From contig VWZP01008548.1 in the NCBI GenBank assembly GCA_013396995.1, positions 1,364,001-1,428,000 on the forward strand: a stretch of DNA of 64,000 nucleotides, in the 5' to 3' direction. The notes beneath the pieces are model-generated. The model had not been told where the DNA came from. It worked only from the letters and a program-made list of their open reading frames with translations, and did not search any database. Position 1 is the stretch's first letter, and each line of letters starts with the position of its first letter. Below are positions 26,732 through 38,180 of the stretch, piece by piece. Position numbers and translations under genes: made by a program. This DNA is from Dicaeum eximium (taxonomy: Eukaryota > Chordata > Aves > Passeriformes > Dicaeidae).

Positions 26732-27118
26732 GTTGTAGATCATTGCTTCTGATCCTTGGAAACATGGTTCACCCAACCCAAGGGAAGTAAGAGATTATCC
26801 TGAAAAATTGCTGTATAATTTCCAAAAGTGCAGTTATTAACAAAGGTGACTCAAACGTAGTTAACTCTCAACTACAGCTTAGACAAAAACAGGTGTATTT
26901 TATGTAATCAGTTTCATCCTGGCTTTCATCCACTTTACAGCACTGAGACATCTTTTCTGCATGTGTCTACACCTATGGAAAGTAATGAGGTCTTGATGCT
27001 TCTTCCAGTGGCACTTGATTCCTCCAGGATGGAGTCCCATTTCTCTGCAAATGTCATCATGGTAGTTTAACATTCTCTTTCTTAGAATATTTTTAGATTT
27101 GCCTCTAGATTTATTCAT

Positions 27119-27261
27119 GGCTCTGAGATTAGTTCACCCTGTTCCAGCACGGTGCTAACAACGCCAAGGTTGTGGGTTTGATCCCTGTATGGGCCATTCA
27201 TTGAAGAGTTGGACCCAATGAGTCTTGTGGGGCCCTTCCAATTTAGAATATTCTCTGATTC
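27119..27261 (+). mobile_element. tRNA-Ile/CR1 composite SINE, TguSINE1-like
   Basis: The first ~80 bp resemble tRNA-Ile: an A-box region (GATTAGTTCACCCTGTTCC), then GCACGGTGCTAACAACGCC spanning the anticodon arm, GTTGTGGGTTTGATCCC containing the B box at 27174-27185, and TATGGGCCA equivalent to the acceptor end. The second part (GAAGAGTTGGACCCAATGAG to TTCTCTGATTC) is the CR1 3' tail, the part that recruits CR1 reverse transcriptase. This head-plus-tail design is that of TguSINE1, known from oscine songbirds. It is moderately diverged, with no clear target duplication visible, and is not a functional tRNA gene. Confidence 0.88.
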
Positions 27262-29309
27262 AAATACAGTTCATTATTATTACCTGTTTTTTGATTTTCT
27301 GCAGACATGCTGACACCTGTGTTTCTAAATTATCAGGAGGTAAACTATCAATAATTTCAATGGCACTCCTGACAGATTATATTTCCTCATCATGGCTAAG
27401 AAACACAACTAAAATTCATATAAACATCCATGTTATAATATATGACTTGAAACTCTAGTAGTATCAGTATATGAAGAGGCAGGGTTACATTTTCATATTC
27501 CGTAGCAGTGTTAAAATAATTTAACACTGTACCGACATAGGTACACAGTATCTCACTACAGTCATTCAACATCTCCCACTGGTATTGCAGAACCAGAAAG
27601 ATCATCAACTCTGCTAGTCTTTCTGCCATACCCATGAAATATTTTCAATTCATTCCAACTTTAGTCAGTAGTTAATTATACTACGAAGCATGATTGACTA
27701 TATTGTTTCTATATTGAGAGAGCTCCATTAACTTTCAGCAAGACAGATGATCAATTTTAAGAGCCTGCTGCTTATGCACAGAGTCCTTCCTGCTGTGCCC
27801 CAATTTATTTGCAGGACATTTTTGTTACTGTACTCACCAGGATGTGTTTTATGGCCTCATTTCTGTCTCTCTCTCTCTCTCTTTTTTTTTTCTTTTAATA
27901 TAGTTAGTGTTAATATAAGACTAATCATTCAACACATGTGAGTAATTTCTTATGGGGCACTTTTACACATTTTATTAGAAAAATAGACTTTTTTTTCTCA
28001 AATTAATTTAAGCAAAGTTTCCCTGTAACATAACTGGAATAGAGCTTCATCAATTTCTGCATTTTGTTGAGATTAATTTAATTTGCTTCTTTAGAACTCA
28101 CAAGTTATTCCACTTTGATTGTCTTCATAGTTTATTTTTTCTGAATCTAAACTTGTTTGTCAGTCTTTCAACTCATAGCAATTTAAATAGAATTTAGTGC
28201 AATATCCTATTTTTTTTAAGCTTTAAATACTGCTGTCTTGTAGTATTAAATATTTTAATTGTGTTCTAATTGGGCTCTTCAATTAACAGGTTTAGTATTT
28301 GCTATTATATGACATAGATAATAGCTTGGACTTAAAGCAATGCTTTTAAAATCCCAATGTTCTGCAAAAAAATTTTGAAGAGGGGATGGCATTCATATAA
28401 ATTTCTAAAATGTGAGTTGTGACATCTGTCTTAAAGTACCTGTCTCCATTTACTAGAAGAATATCCCAGGCAGCTCATTTCGACTAGACAATCAATATTT
28501 TGACACTCAGGATAGTTGTGCTGATGTAAACTGGGCCATGAATTCCACAAGCTCTCCAAAATTGTCTACTCGGATTAAGACCTTTATTTGTTCTAATGTT
28601 TCAGTCATTTTTCTCTTTCTTATTAAAAAATGCATATATGAAATTTATTTACTTCAAGTGTAATCCTTTCAAATTCTCTTGAATAAAATGTCATAGCTTC
28701 TTGCTCTATGTATATATACTTATATATGTGTGCATGTATATTCTTGCACACATATATAAGTATTTATGTACGTGTCTAGAAGTATCTACCAAACAACTTT
28801 CTGTTCAGAAACTTCTGTTGCCTTTACAAAAAAAGGGATTATCTTCTCTTAAATGTCTTGTCATATCTTTTTCATTGCTAGAGAGCTCTAGCTACAATGG
28901 CAACACAAATATTTACAGTTTTTACTTTTTTCTTTACTTATTCTGCTTGTTAATGAACTTCCTGTTCCTTACTCTTTTCTCAGGCAGCAATTTCTGAGCC
29001 ATCTGCATCATAGATTGGTTTTATGATGGGTCTTTGGCAAAACAATTAGGTATTAAAATATTAACAGGCATTTAATAGAAGAACATGGAAAGGAGTGAGA
29101 GACGATCTAGGGCATCAAGGTAATTTGGACTGAATCTCCCTTGTACATGCATAGAGCAAGAAACCAGCACTTTCAAAAGCCAGTTAGAATATGAGAATTG
29201 TAGCCTTCGAATTGATCCTGCGGCAATATTCATCTCTTTTATTTTGGTGATCAAATAAGAATCCTGTGGAGATCAGAAAGAATATAGGTGTGAATAATCT
29301 AGTTGGGTG
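27262..29309. other. AT-rich single-copy DNA
   Basis: A CT-rich then poly-T tract lies at 27863-27896. No gene or interspersed repeat is recognised. A few short TA-rich patches lie near 28710-28770. Confidence 0.5.
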
Positions 29310-29768
29310 AATAGTCTGATATGTTTCCACCAAGATAATCAAAGGGCTAGAGGCTCTGCTCTATGGGTAAAGGCTGAAGGAGTTAGGTCCTTTCTTGTGG
29401 AGAAGAGAGTGTTCAATGAGGACCTCATCACAGCATTCCAGTGCTTAAAAGGTGGCTACAAAGACAATGGAGGCTCTCATCTTCACAAAGAGCTGCAGAG
29501 ACTACAAGGGGAAAATGATACAGATTGCACCAGGAGAGGTTTTATCTTTAAATAAGACAGAATTTTTTTCAGTAAGAACACCATTCACTGGGAATGAAAC
29601 TCCATAGGGACATGGTGGATTTCCCATTTCTGTAGATTTTCATGATGTCAATGGACAGGGTGATAGACAATCGAAACTAAGATTCCTTTCTTACCATAGT
29701 TTGGGCCAGATCATCTTTCAAGGTCCACTCCAACCCGAGCTGTTCTATTATTCTAAGGTTCTGTTTTT
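29310..29768 (+). mobile_element. CR1 LINE 3' end, forward
   Basis: The forward strand follows the CR1 ORF2 C-terminus: AAAGGCTGAAGGAGTTAGG, then AATGAGGACCTCATCACAGC, TTCCAGTGCTTAAAAGGTGG, a GGGGAAAATGATACAGATTG region, and AATTTTTTTCAGTAAGAACA. The frame at 29307-29555 gives DLITAFQCLKGGYKDNGG, matching the family's DLIAAFQYLKG.YK segment. The 3' UTR follows and ends with CAAGGTCCACTCCAACCCGA and decayed terminal repeats (TTCTATTATTCTAAGG). It is 5'-truncated and inactive, and points opposite to the other long CR1 copies in the window. Confidence 0.9.
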
Positions 29769-30564
29769 AATTGACACATTAGATTGAACAAGGGACCTCA
29801 GCTGATATTCCAAGAGCTATTGTGGTCTGCCAAACAACTTGAAAGTTCAGCTACCCATGTAAAATCTTGGCATTTTCCTCCTTTCTTATTTCTCAGGATT
29901 TTTTAAGTTTTTCTCTATACAAGGATCTATGTCTGACAAGAGAATCAGACCCACTGTCTCCTCCCATGTCCCCTGGACTTTTGCTGTGTAATACTGTCAA
30001 AGAAGAACAGAAAAAAGAAGGCTCAGAAAGAACATGAGGCATCTCATATCTGAACTGCAAAGAAATACAGACCCATACTTACATGCTGTAACTACACAGA
30101 AGATTTGTTTGGAACTTTTTCAGCTTCAAAAATTTTTAGGAAAAGAGACGATAAAATGGTAGAGAAGTGCAAAGGTATTCCTACAATTATGAAAGAGCCT
30201 CAAAATATTTTGAAAACACTCCTATCCACATTTTTCCAAGCATCTTATTAGCATGTTGAATATTTCAGCTCAGCTTTCAACTGAGAAGGTCACATGATAA
30301 TGAAAAACATATAAGTCACATTTTGCCTATGGTATGTATTTCTTTTTTAGTTTTCTTTTTTCTTATGTAAAATGAGTTATTGATACACATGTTGCACATA
30401 ATGCAATACCTTTCTAGATGAAAAGTCCTATATTTCAAAGAGTTTTTCTTGGCAATGCACACTTGCTATGTGGATAAGCTTTTATAGCTAATGAGTTGTC
30501 TTCAAATGATAACAATTTAGCAGGGTAGTGAAGAAATGGAAAGCGTGAAAACTTATGGACTAGA
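29769..30564. other. Single-copy DNA, no gene recognised
   Basis: Nothing recognisable lies between the CR1 3' end and the solo LTR. Confidence 0.5.
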
Positions 30565-30569
30565 CTTGC

Positions 30570-31129
30570 TGTGCTGATTTTGGCTGGGGTAGAGTTTCTT
30601 CACAGTGGCTGGTACGGGGCTGTGTTTGAGATTTGTGCTTAACACAGAGCTGGTGATATAGAAATGTTGCTGCTATTGCTGAGCATGGCTCACAAAAAGC
30701 CTGCTTTTTGTACTGCCATGATGGTGAGGAAGTGAGGGGTGCTTGGGATGTTGGGAGGAGAACTATCCAGGACAGGTGACTGAAAGTGACCAGAGGGATA
30801 TTCCTGACCATATGACTTCAGTATACAAAGTGGGGGAAAGAAGGAGGAAAGAGAGGATATTTGGAGTGATGGTGTTTGTCTTCCCAGGTAAGCATTATGT
30901 GTGCTGCTCTCCTGGAGCTGGCTGAACACCTGCCTGCCCAAGGGATGGTTAATTCCTTCTTGTTCTTTCCTTGTATGTGCGGGTTTTGCTTTCCCTATAA
31001 AGCTGTCTTTACCTCAAACTGCGAGTTTTCTCACTTTTGCCCTTCTGATTCTTTCCCCAAACCCACTGGTGGGGGAGTGAGTGAGTGGTTGTGTAGGGAT
31101 TTGCTGCTGGCTGGGGTTAAGCCACGATG
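30570..31129 (+). mobile_element. Avian ERVL-type solo LTR with 5-bp target duplication
   Basis: This is a 560-bp solo LTR. It starts TGTGCTGATTTTGGCTGGGG and ends GGCTGGGGTTAAGCCACGATG; the family consensus ends in ACA, here mutated. The 5-bp direct repeat CTTGC flanks it at 30565-30569 and 31130-31134, as expected for an ERVL integration followed by LTR-LTR recombination. Internal blocks: CAGTGGCTGGTACGGGGCTG, TATA-like TATACAAAG at 30822, GTTTGTCTTCCCAGG, AGCTGGCTGAACACCTGCCT, GGGATGGTTAATTCCTTC, and a CTATAAAG / CTGTCTTTACCTC region that should correspond to R. The small frames on both strands within it are not genes. It is the best preserved LTR of the window. Confidence 0.93.
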
Positions 31130-31176
31130 CTTGCATTCCTTAAAATAAAGATCATTCTACAGAAAAAGCAAAAGAT

Positions 31177-31226
31177 AACCAACCAACCAACCAACCAACC
31201 AACCAACCAACCAACCAACCAACCAA
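31177..31226. repeat. (AACC)n tetranucleotide array, about 12.5 copies
   Basis: A perfect 50-bp array lies 42 bp beyond the target duplication of the solo LTR at 30570-31129. Confidence 0.97.
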
Positions 31227-32833
31227 GAAACAAAAACCCCACAATCTCTAATGTAAAATCCTTTATAAGTGTAAACCAAAAACTGATAACACTATGACCT
31301 GGGACTGTGTCAGAGATAGAAACAGTAGGAAAAAGTAAATAATAGAAGAAGATATTATGAAAGTCAATGTCATTAGCTTATTAGAAACCTGAATGCTGAC
31401 AAGTTTATTGTAAGCATCAAGACAAAGAAGGTTTTAGTTTGAATTTTGAAGAAAGATAATTACATAATTCCTCATAAGTTTAAGTAAATAACTAGAGAAA
31501 TTTAATAGATCCATATTTTATAATTTGACTGGGAGATGACAGAGACTGGCCATGATGAGTCAATTTGGAACAGGAAGTGAAATCTCTATAACAGTATGTG
31601 ATACAAGAATAATTTTAAAGAGCTCTGAAACTGAAACCATGCCTTTGTTACACATCACAAAAGAGGTAAGGGGAAAAGGTATAGAGAAGACTAACATACC
31701 CGAGAAAAAATATTAGGAAAAAGTATGAAAAGTATCCATTGGTATTTAAAACAGGACAAAATAAGAAAGATTTTATTTCACAAAATCAGAAAGTGGACGT
31801 CACTTTGACTGCCCAGGTATATGATAGAGCTGGATGTAAAATTATGTTCTGTTGCCGTGAAAAGTTAAAGTTTCAACTCTGTTCCTGTTCTGTTTGTCAT
31901 AACCTCAATTTATTCAAACTTTTTTCATGCTGGAAAAAAATATTTTGATACCTTAAAACAATACTGAAAATAAATAAATAATGAGATATATGTGACAACT
32001 AAAATAATGCAAATGAAGTAGTGTTTTTGAATAACCAAAAATACTAAAAGCATTAGACAACATTTTAAGTTTATATTAATTGTTTAAGGGCATGTCTTTA
32101 ATAAATAATATGAAGAAATCTGCCAAAACATAAATAACTGATGAAAAAATGTTTACTCTCTATCATTTCATAATAGTCTATGAATTTCATAATAGTCTTT
32201 TTTCTTTAGCCCATAGAATACTTAGACACTTTTCTTCTAAACCAATTTGTAAACTTCTGAATAGGTGCTGAGTGATTGCTAAGCATCGTGCCTGATTCAA
32301 TCTTATTTTACATGCAGAAGCTCTCAGCACTGTATTCAATATTATTACTTTATTAGATGATCTTAGGATACTTTTTCACTGACAGCTAAATGAGATTTCT
32401 GCTAACAAGTAGCTACTTATTTCTGGCCTTAAAGAAGTCATTTACAAATGCAGCGTGAAATGAGGTGTTGGCAGGTTTTTTTATGTACTTAAACAAAATT
32501 CAGGTGCCTTGAAAAAGGCAAAAACGACATTAGCTAAATAGAAAAGCTGTGCTTTTTAACTGTTTTAGCCTGCTTCTTACTTGAATCAATTAAGAATCCT
32601 CTGTGCCTTGCCACAGTATGTGGCTCCTATAGCATGAGTACTTTATGCTTCACTTGTTCTTCTGTAACACCTCCCAGGAAGAAAAACGCAGGTTTCTTTA
32701 CTTTTTGTTCTTCCCTCCTTACCATAGGCAGCACAAGTATGCATTCTGAAAGAAGTTTAACATTTAATGTACAATAATTGGGCTACCTATTCTCATTAAT
32801 TTCTTATTTTATATGTATTTTATACTTAATTTC
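31227..32833. other. AT-rich single-copy DNA between two opposed LTRs
   Basis: No viral internal sequence is seen, so the two LTRs are independent insertions and not the ends of one provirus. A 15-bp near-tandem duplication (ATTTCATAATAGTCT) lies at 32165-32179 and 32184-32198. Confidence 0.5.
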
Positions 32834-33417
32834 TGTGATGGTTTAACTCCAGCTGGAAAATAAGCCCCACACAGACACTTGCTCGCTCACTCACTCACTG
32901 CCCTGGTTGGATAGGAAAAATAATCAGAAGGGTAAAAGTGGGATTAAGACAGTTTAGGAGGTAAAGCAAAAGCTGTGTATGCAAGCAAAGCAAAACAAGG
33001 AATTCATTCACTGCTTCCCATGGTCAGGCAGCAGTGTAGCCATCTCCAGGCCAGGAGTATTCCATCACGTGTCATGGTGACGGGAGACAAACACCATCAT
33101 TCCAAGTGCCCCCTCCATCCTCCTTCCCCCGTATTTTATGTGCTCACATGACACTATATTGTCTGGAATATCCCTTGGGTCAGTTGTGGTCAGCTGTCCT
33201 GGATGTGTCTCCTCACAACTCCTCATGCACTCCCAGCCTTCCTCTCTGATGGGGTGGCATGAGAAGCAGAAAAGATCTTGATTCTGTGTAAGCCCTACTC
33301 AGCAATAGCTGAAACATCCCTGAACTGTCAAAACCATTTTCAGCACAGACCTAAACCATAACGCCTATAGCAGCTGCTATGAAGAAAATTAATTCTTACC
33401 CAACCAAAGCCATCAAA
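32834..33417 (-). mobile_element. Avian ERVL-type solo LTR, reverse
   Basis: Plus-strand reading begins TGTGATGGTTTAACTCCAGC and proceeds through GCTCGCTCACTCACTCACTG, AGTGGGATTAAGACAGTTTA, AAGGAATTCATTCACTGCTT, CAGTGTAGCCATCTCCAGG, GAATATCCCTTGGGTCAGTT, GGTCAGCTGTCCTGGATGTG, and GAAGAAAATTAATTCTTACC. It is the reverse complement of the family represented at 30570-31129, and about the same length. Flanks ATTTC (32829-32833) and ATTTG (33418-33422) look like a target duplication with one mismatch. There is no adjacent internal region. The TATA-like box would be read on the minus strand in the middle of the element. Confidence 0.9.
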
Positions 33418-33594
33418 ATTTGTCATTCATATTTTTGAGACAAGTGTCTCTGTGACTGCCTAAATTTAACAATAAGTTTGACTACACATGGATTACTGCA
33501 CTTACAGACTTCTAATAATGTCTGTGTTTATGGTACCTATGGAAAGACATCGTTTGTTGATCTTGCAAAGAGAGAGAAATTGTCCTAAATTAAT

Positions 33595-33640
33595 CACAGA
33601 ATCACAGAATGGGTCAGGTTGGAAGGGATTGGCTTTCTTG
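33595..33640 (-). mobile_element. CR1 3' tip fragment
   Basis: ATCACAGAATCACAGAATGG followed by GTCAGGTTGGAAGGGATTGG is the reverse complement of the CR1 terminal repeats and the last bases of its 3' UTR. Sequence beyond about 33640 no longer follows CR1, so only the extreme 3' end was inserted or retained. Confidence 0.8.
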
Positions 33641-33893
33641 GACCTCTCCAAGGTCCCTTCAAGGCCTCTTCCCATGGATTCTTCAGAGAAGATCCCTGAA
33701 GAGACTAAAACTAGCTCTCCTGAAGTCCACAGATGTAATCTTACTTGTGGAAATTACAAAGATCACAGTTGTACTTGTATATATGTATTCTAGTAAAGTC
33801 TATGAAAATTCATTATTTCAGTAAAAACATGTAACTATTATTAGAAATGTCAAATTGTCAAAATATCTGTATTTGGATGTGATCCTTCTGGGA

Positions 33894-33957
33894 GAAAAAA
33901 AAAACCAAACACAAAACAAAACAACAGAAATCCAAAACAACCCACCTAAACCCCCTA
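33894..33957. repeat. A/C-rich low-complexity tract
   Basis: A run built from A and C with few other bases (AAAACCAAACACAAAAC style). Confidence 0.8.
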
Positions 33958-35334
33958 TTTTGCCTTGGATGAGTAGAGAAGCATTATGCATGATGTTTGC
34001 AGAAGCATTGACTTAAAAGTGGATTTTGGCTTTGGGATCTAAGTAGTGTTAAGATGAAAGCACCCAAATTGGTAGTTCTGCCCTTAAAAAGAACAAAAGT
34101 CAAAAAATCCTTTATATTATATAATTAGATTTTCATTGTGTCCTCTTCAAGTTAGTAGTCATTGACAGCAATAGACTCTGTGCTGCCAGAGCCAAGATTA
34201 TGGAACATGTTTACCTTATAAAATTTCTATAGTGCAGGTCAAAAATAAAGTATGTTCTTGTTTTGCTGAGGTTTTTTTGTATTTTCAGTCCATTGCATTG
34301 ATCTTGGGTGACTTTTGGGGAATGATAAAGGGATTCTAATGCTGTTTAAATATTTATACTGATGATTTAAATGTAAAAGCACTCCTAAGCTCTGTGCTGT
34401 TCATTGGATCTGCTTGCCATGCTTTCTCCTAATTTTTTCTATGACAGAACACAATTTTTTTTTTTTTTGCAAGGATGTTTTAGTTATTGACCAAAATTCA
34501 ACACAAAAGGGAAATTTTTTAAATTTTAACTGGCAGTGAATGTACACTATTTACACTTGGGTACTCACAATAACATATTAATGGACTGCTTATAGTTAGG
34601 TAAAAAAACATTACTTTAATACCAAGGAACTTATTACTGAGTGAGTTAAAAAAAACTTTGAATTGAAATAAAACCATTTTTCATTACTTAGTTTTATGTC
34701 CAAGATTTTGAAGAATTTATTTATATAAGAAATTGAAAAACTGTGCCAATAAGTACTTCTTATGTACTAAAACATAATATAGAAATGCTATGGAGAAATT
34801 GTCCAAACAGTTTTTGGTCTCCTCATAATAGGTGTACTATAGAAAAATTCCATATGTAGCAACAGTTAAGCTCATGTTCAGAATTTAAACATGTTACCAG
34901 ACCTCTTGAGTTCACTAATCCAAGCTATATAGACCTCTCTGTTTCTTAAAACTTAAGTAGATGCTTACACATTTTTCTGACTTTAAATATACTCTATAAT
35001 GTGATCTTACAGCATAGGAAAACCATTTGTAGTATAGTGGAAGTACATGAAGCTAAATAATACTTTAAGAAACATTACAAAATTATTGTAGTTGACACTG
35101 AAAAAAGAGTAAAGCAAACAAAAAGTAATTTAAAGGTTTTTCTTTCTTGTATTTATCAGCTAAATCCTGGCTGCAGTTTTTTATAACCCGACATCTTTTA
35201 ACTAAGGGTATTACTTACATAAGTACATCTTACATGTAAACAACTACTGCAAAGCATGACTGCACTAGTCTACCTTTATTTTCTTTCTGAGGAGTAAAAA
35301 ATGTTATATAGATTTCAACTTAATATTCTTATCA
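33958..35334. other. AT-rich single-copy DNA
   Basis: No gene or interspersed repeat is recognised. A T14 run lies near 34456. Confidence 0.5.
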
Positions 35335-36305
35335 TAGAATACTATATTAATATAATGGTTAGGGTTAGAAGGGACCTTAAAGATCACCTAGTTCCAACCT
35401 CTCTGCCATGGACAGGGACACCTTCAACTTGACCACACTGCTCAAAGGCCCATCCAACCCGACTTTGAACACTTCAAGGGATGGGGCACCCACAACTTTT
35501 CTATACAACCTGTTCCAGTGCTTCACCATCCTTACAGTAATTGATTTCTTCCTTATATTTAACCTAAACCTACTTTCTTTCATTTTAAAGCCATTGCCCC
35601 TATCACTACATGTCCTTATTAAAAGTCCCTCTCCAGCTTTCTTGTAGCCCTCCTTTAGGTACTGGAAAGTACTGAAGGTCTCACTAGAGCCTTCTCTAGG
35701 CTGAACAAACCCAACTCTCTCATCCTTTCTTCATAGAGGTGCTCCAATGCCCTGACATCTTCATAATTCTCCTCTGGACTCACTTCAAGAGGTCCAGGTC
35801 CTTCTTATGTTGGAAGCTCTAGAGTAGGATGCAGTAGACTTAAGGGGAGTTTAAACCAGAATGGCTTATAGGGAGGGAATTATCTCCCTCATCCTGCTGA
35901 TCATGCATCTTTTCCTGCAGCCCAAGACACAGCTGGATTTCAACCTGTCTGCAAACACAAGGTTGTGTTGAGCTTCTGCTCCACGCCCAAGACCTTCTCA
36001 GGGCTGCTTTCAACCCATTCTCTGCCCACCCTGTATTTGTGCTTGGGATTGTCCAGGTGTCCTTGCACTTGGTCTCATTGAACTTGATGAGATATGCATC
36101 ATCCCACCTCTCAAGTCTGTCCAGGTCCCTCTGGATAGCATCCCCTTCCTCCAACATGTCCACTGCACAGCTTGGTGTCATTGGCAAACTTGATGAGGTT
36201 GCACTCAATTCCACTGTCCACATTGCCCACATGGATGTTAAATAGTGCTGGTCACAATTCCAACTCCTGAGAAACATCATTCCTTTCCTTCCGAGAACCA
36301 GATGA
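35335..36305 (-). mobile_element. Longest CR1 LINE copy in the window (~970 bp)
   Basis: From the 3' end inward, the plus strand carries GGTTAGGGTTAGAAGGGACC, AAGATCACCTAGTTCCAACC, the CCATGGACAGGGACACCTTC block, CCTGTTCCAGTGCTTCACCA, and further ORF2 text through CTTTAGGTACTGGAAAG, TTGTGCTTGGGATTGTCCAG, CTTGGTGTCATTGGCAAAC and AAATAGTGCTGGTCACAATT. Minus-strand frames retain RFRLNIRKKSITVRMVKHW (35377-35583) and GDAIQRDLDRLERWDDAYL (within 35840-36280), the latter next to the reverse-transcriptase FADDTKL region, which appears in another frame. Frameshifts split ORF2, so it is a pseudogenised, 5'-truncated copy. Orientation is opposite to the 29310 copy. The upper edge is approximate. Confidence 0.95.
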
Positions 36306-37819
36306 CCTTATCTTTCTTGAGCTTCTCTTTTTTCTCAATACACATGTACTATGTTTTTCTAAAATGTAATGTTAAACAATTGAAACAATATTAGTCTCAG
36401 GTGGAAAGGGACAAACAAGGAATACATTAATAGAAAACAAGGTAAGAGACTGATGTTCTTAGTTTAGAGAGGGTGGGAAAGAGAAAATATTGTGATAAAA
36501 GAAAATAAGTGAACATAAAATTTTAGTGTAACAATCTGTAGAGAACAAGTTCATAGACCAGAACTATAGTAAGTATAAATGCCAAATAAACTCTACAAAA
36601 ATTTTTTTTAAAGTGTAAAAGGCTTTTTAAAAACCAAGGCTGAATTTTTGCAAACATTTAAGGTAAATCTGGGCTTTAGAGCCAGGGGAAGTTTTCCTAA
36701 AAGATTAAGCAAAGAATTGACCTAAATCTTACCACTCAGGGTGGGACCTTATTCTCAATGACATTCTTTATACCTTAAATTTATCTGTGTGTATTCTGAC
36801 AGGGGTTTTCTACAACATAGGAGGTTTATTTTTATGTACTTGTGACTAGTCTCAAAAAATGATAGTTTTAGATTTTCAATACATTCATATTTATCATAAA
36901 TTTGTTAGTGTTCTGATTTTCAATTATGCTCTCTAAACTTAAAAAATAAATAAATATTCAAATCAATTTGGAAATTAAGTCTTTACCTTTCAACAAAAGA
37001 ATATATCTTAAAAAAAATAACACCAACACTATGTCCCCTTCTAAATAAAACGTCGATATTTAGTGATGCTAGAAGCTCCCCTAAAGGCTGCTTGGAATAA
37101 CAGCCCTTTTCTAGCTGATTCAGGGGCACTGAGTATCCTCTTAAATTAGTAGCAATCCATGCACAATATTTTTAGTGACTCTTCTGCTTGCAGGTGTATA
37201 TATCTAGATATAAACATAGAGAATCTCCTGCATATTTGGAACAACATAATTTTTGGTTATAGTTATTATCTAGAGGTATGCACTCATATATCAATACATG
37301 TATTAGGCGACTCTATATCAGTGCATAGATGTCTGTAAATGAAAATATATGTATATAAGTAGACATACAGATATTATATACATTTATATGTATGTGTGTA
37401 TAGATATAGATATATCCATTCGTGGTGGGAAAACAGCAAGAAACCAAACAGATAATTGAATTTTCTGATTTAATATAATAGTCAGCATGACTCAGTCTAC
37501 ATTGCTATTATGGATCAATGTGTTAAATGAATTTTGCTGCCTGAATTTCTGTTGCTGCCAGCTATCTTTAAGCAGTGATTCATTTAGTCAGCTTTGGCTT
37601 GACTTTGGAATAGCATGAGACTTGGAAATAGAATCCAGATATCACATCAACATCAATGACTCAAAAAGCCCTAAACATTACAGAGTTATTCAATAATTTA
37701 GCCATGAAAGAAAAGAATTAGTTAGTTTTTCCATGAAAAATTGCTGTTTAAACAAGTTATATTTTACTGGATATTAAAAACTTGGAGTGAAATCATATGC
37801 TGAAAAATTGAGTTTCACT
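36306..37819. other. AT-rich single-copy DNA
   Basis: Contains a degenerate TA/TG-rich patch at about 37316-37424. The interval 37480-37605 (ATTGCTATTATGGATCAATG and downstream) is mixed in composition and could be a conserved non-coding element, but this is only an impression. Confidence 0.45.
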
Positions 37820-38180
37820 TCAGAATGGTTCTGCTCAAGTCCCAGGCTGGGGACTGTTGCAGCCTCTCAGGGCTTCTGGAGTTCTGCAGAGGTCAGGGTC
37901 TCCCTAGGGCTCAGGAGCTGAGGTGGGTTCCTCAGGGTCTGTCAGGTCTGTCAGGCATCTCGGGCTGTCCCAGTCACCATCCAGGGGCAGGACACTCAAT
38001 GACACCAGGGCAGCCCCGGGCACCGGGCACCTGCCTGGGGATGTGGGAACAGGCTGGGGCTGGGCTGGGCTGTGGGGGCTGGCGTGGGGACCAGGACCAT
38101 GGACAGGGTATGGGAAGCCCTGAAGAGGTTGTGCAGGCTCAGTCAGGACTGATAGTGCCCTTAGTGCCCTGACAGTATTC
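37820..38180. other. GC-rich island of unknown origin
   Basis: An abrupt ~360-bp block is strongly GC-rich compared with both flanks. It includes GGCTGGGGCTGGGCTGGGCT, GCCCCGGGCACCGGGCACC and short tandem phrases such as GTCAGGTCTGTCAGG. CpG dinucleotides are few, so it is not a typical promoter CpG island. Open frames run through it on both strands (115 residues at 37825-38172 plus, 92 at 37904-38182 minus), expected from low stop-codon frequency in GC-rich DNA. The sharp edges suggest an inserted element or a GC-rich minisatellite-like sequence. I do not recognise a family. Confidence 0.5.

Larger units (their letters stand above)
24208..27118. other. AT-rich single-copy DNA with microsatellites
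   Basis: No gene is recognised. This stretch holds the CA, TA and AAAAT arrays listed separately. A 72-residue minus-strand frame at 26900-27118 has no recognised domain. Confidence 0.5.

Noticed and set aside
27119..27200. tRNA-Ile gene
   Set aside because: It is the tRNA-derived head of a SINE: the anticodon arm and A box are altered and a CR1 tail follows directly.
30570..33417. A provirus bounded by two LTRs
   Set aside because: The LTRs point in opposite directions, have different flanking duplications, and no gag, pol or env text lies between them.
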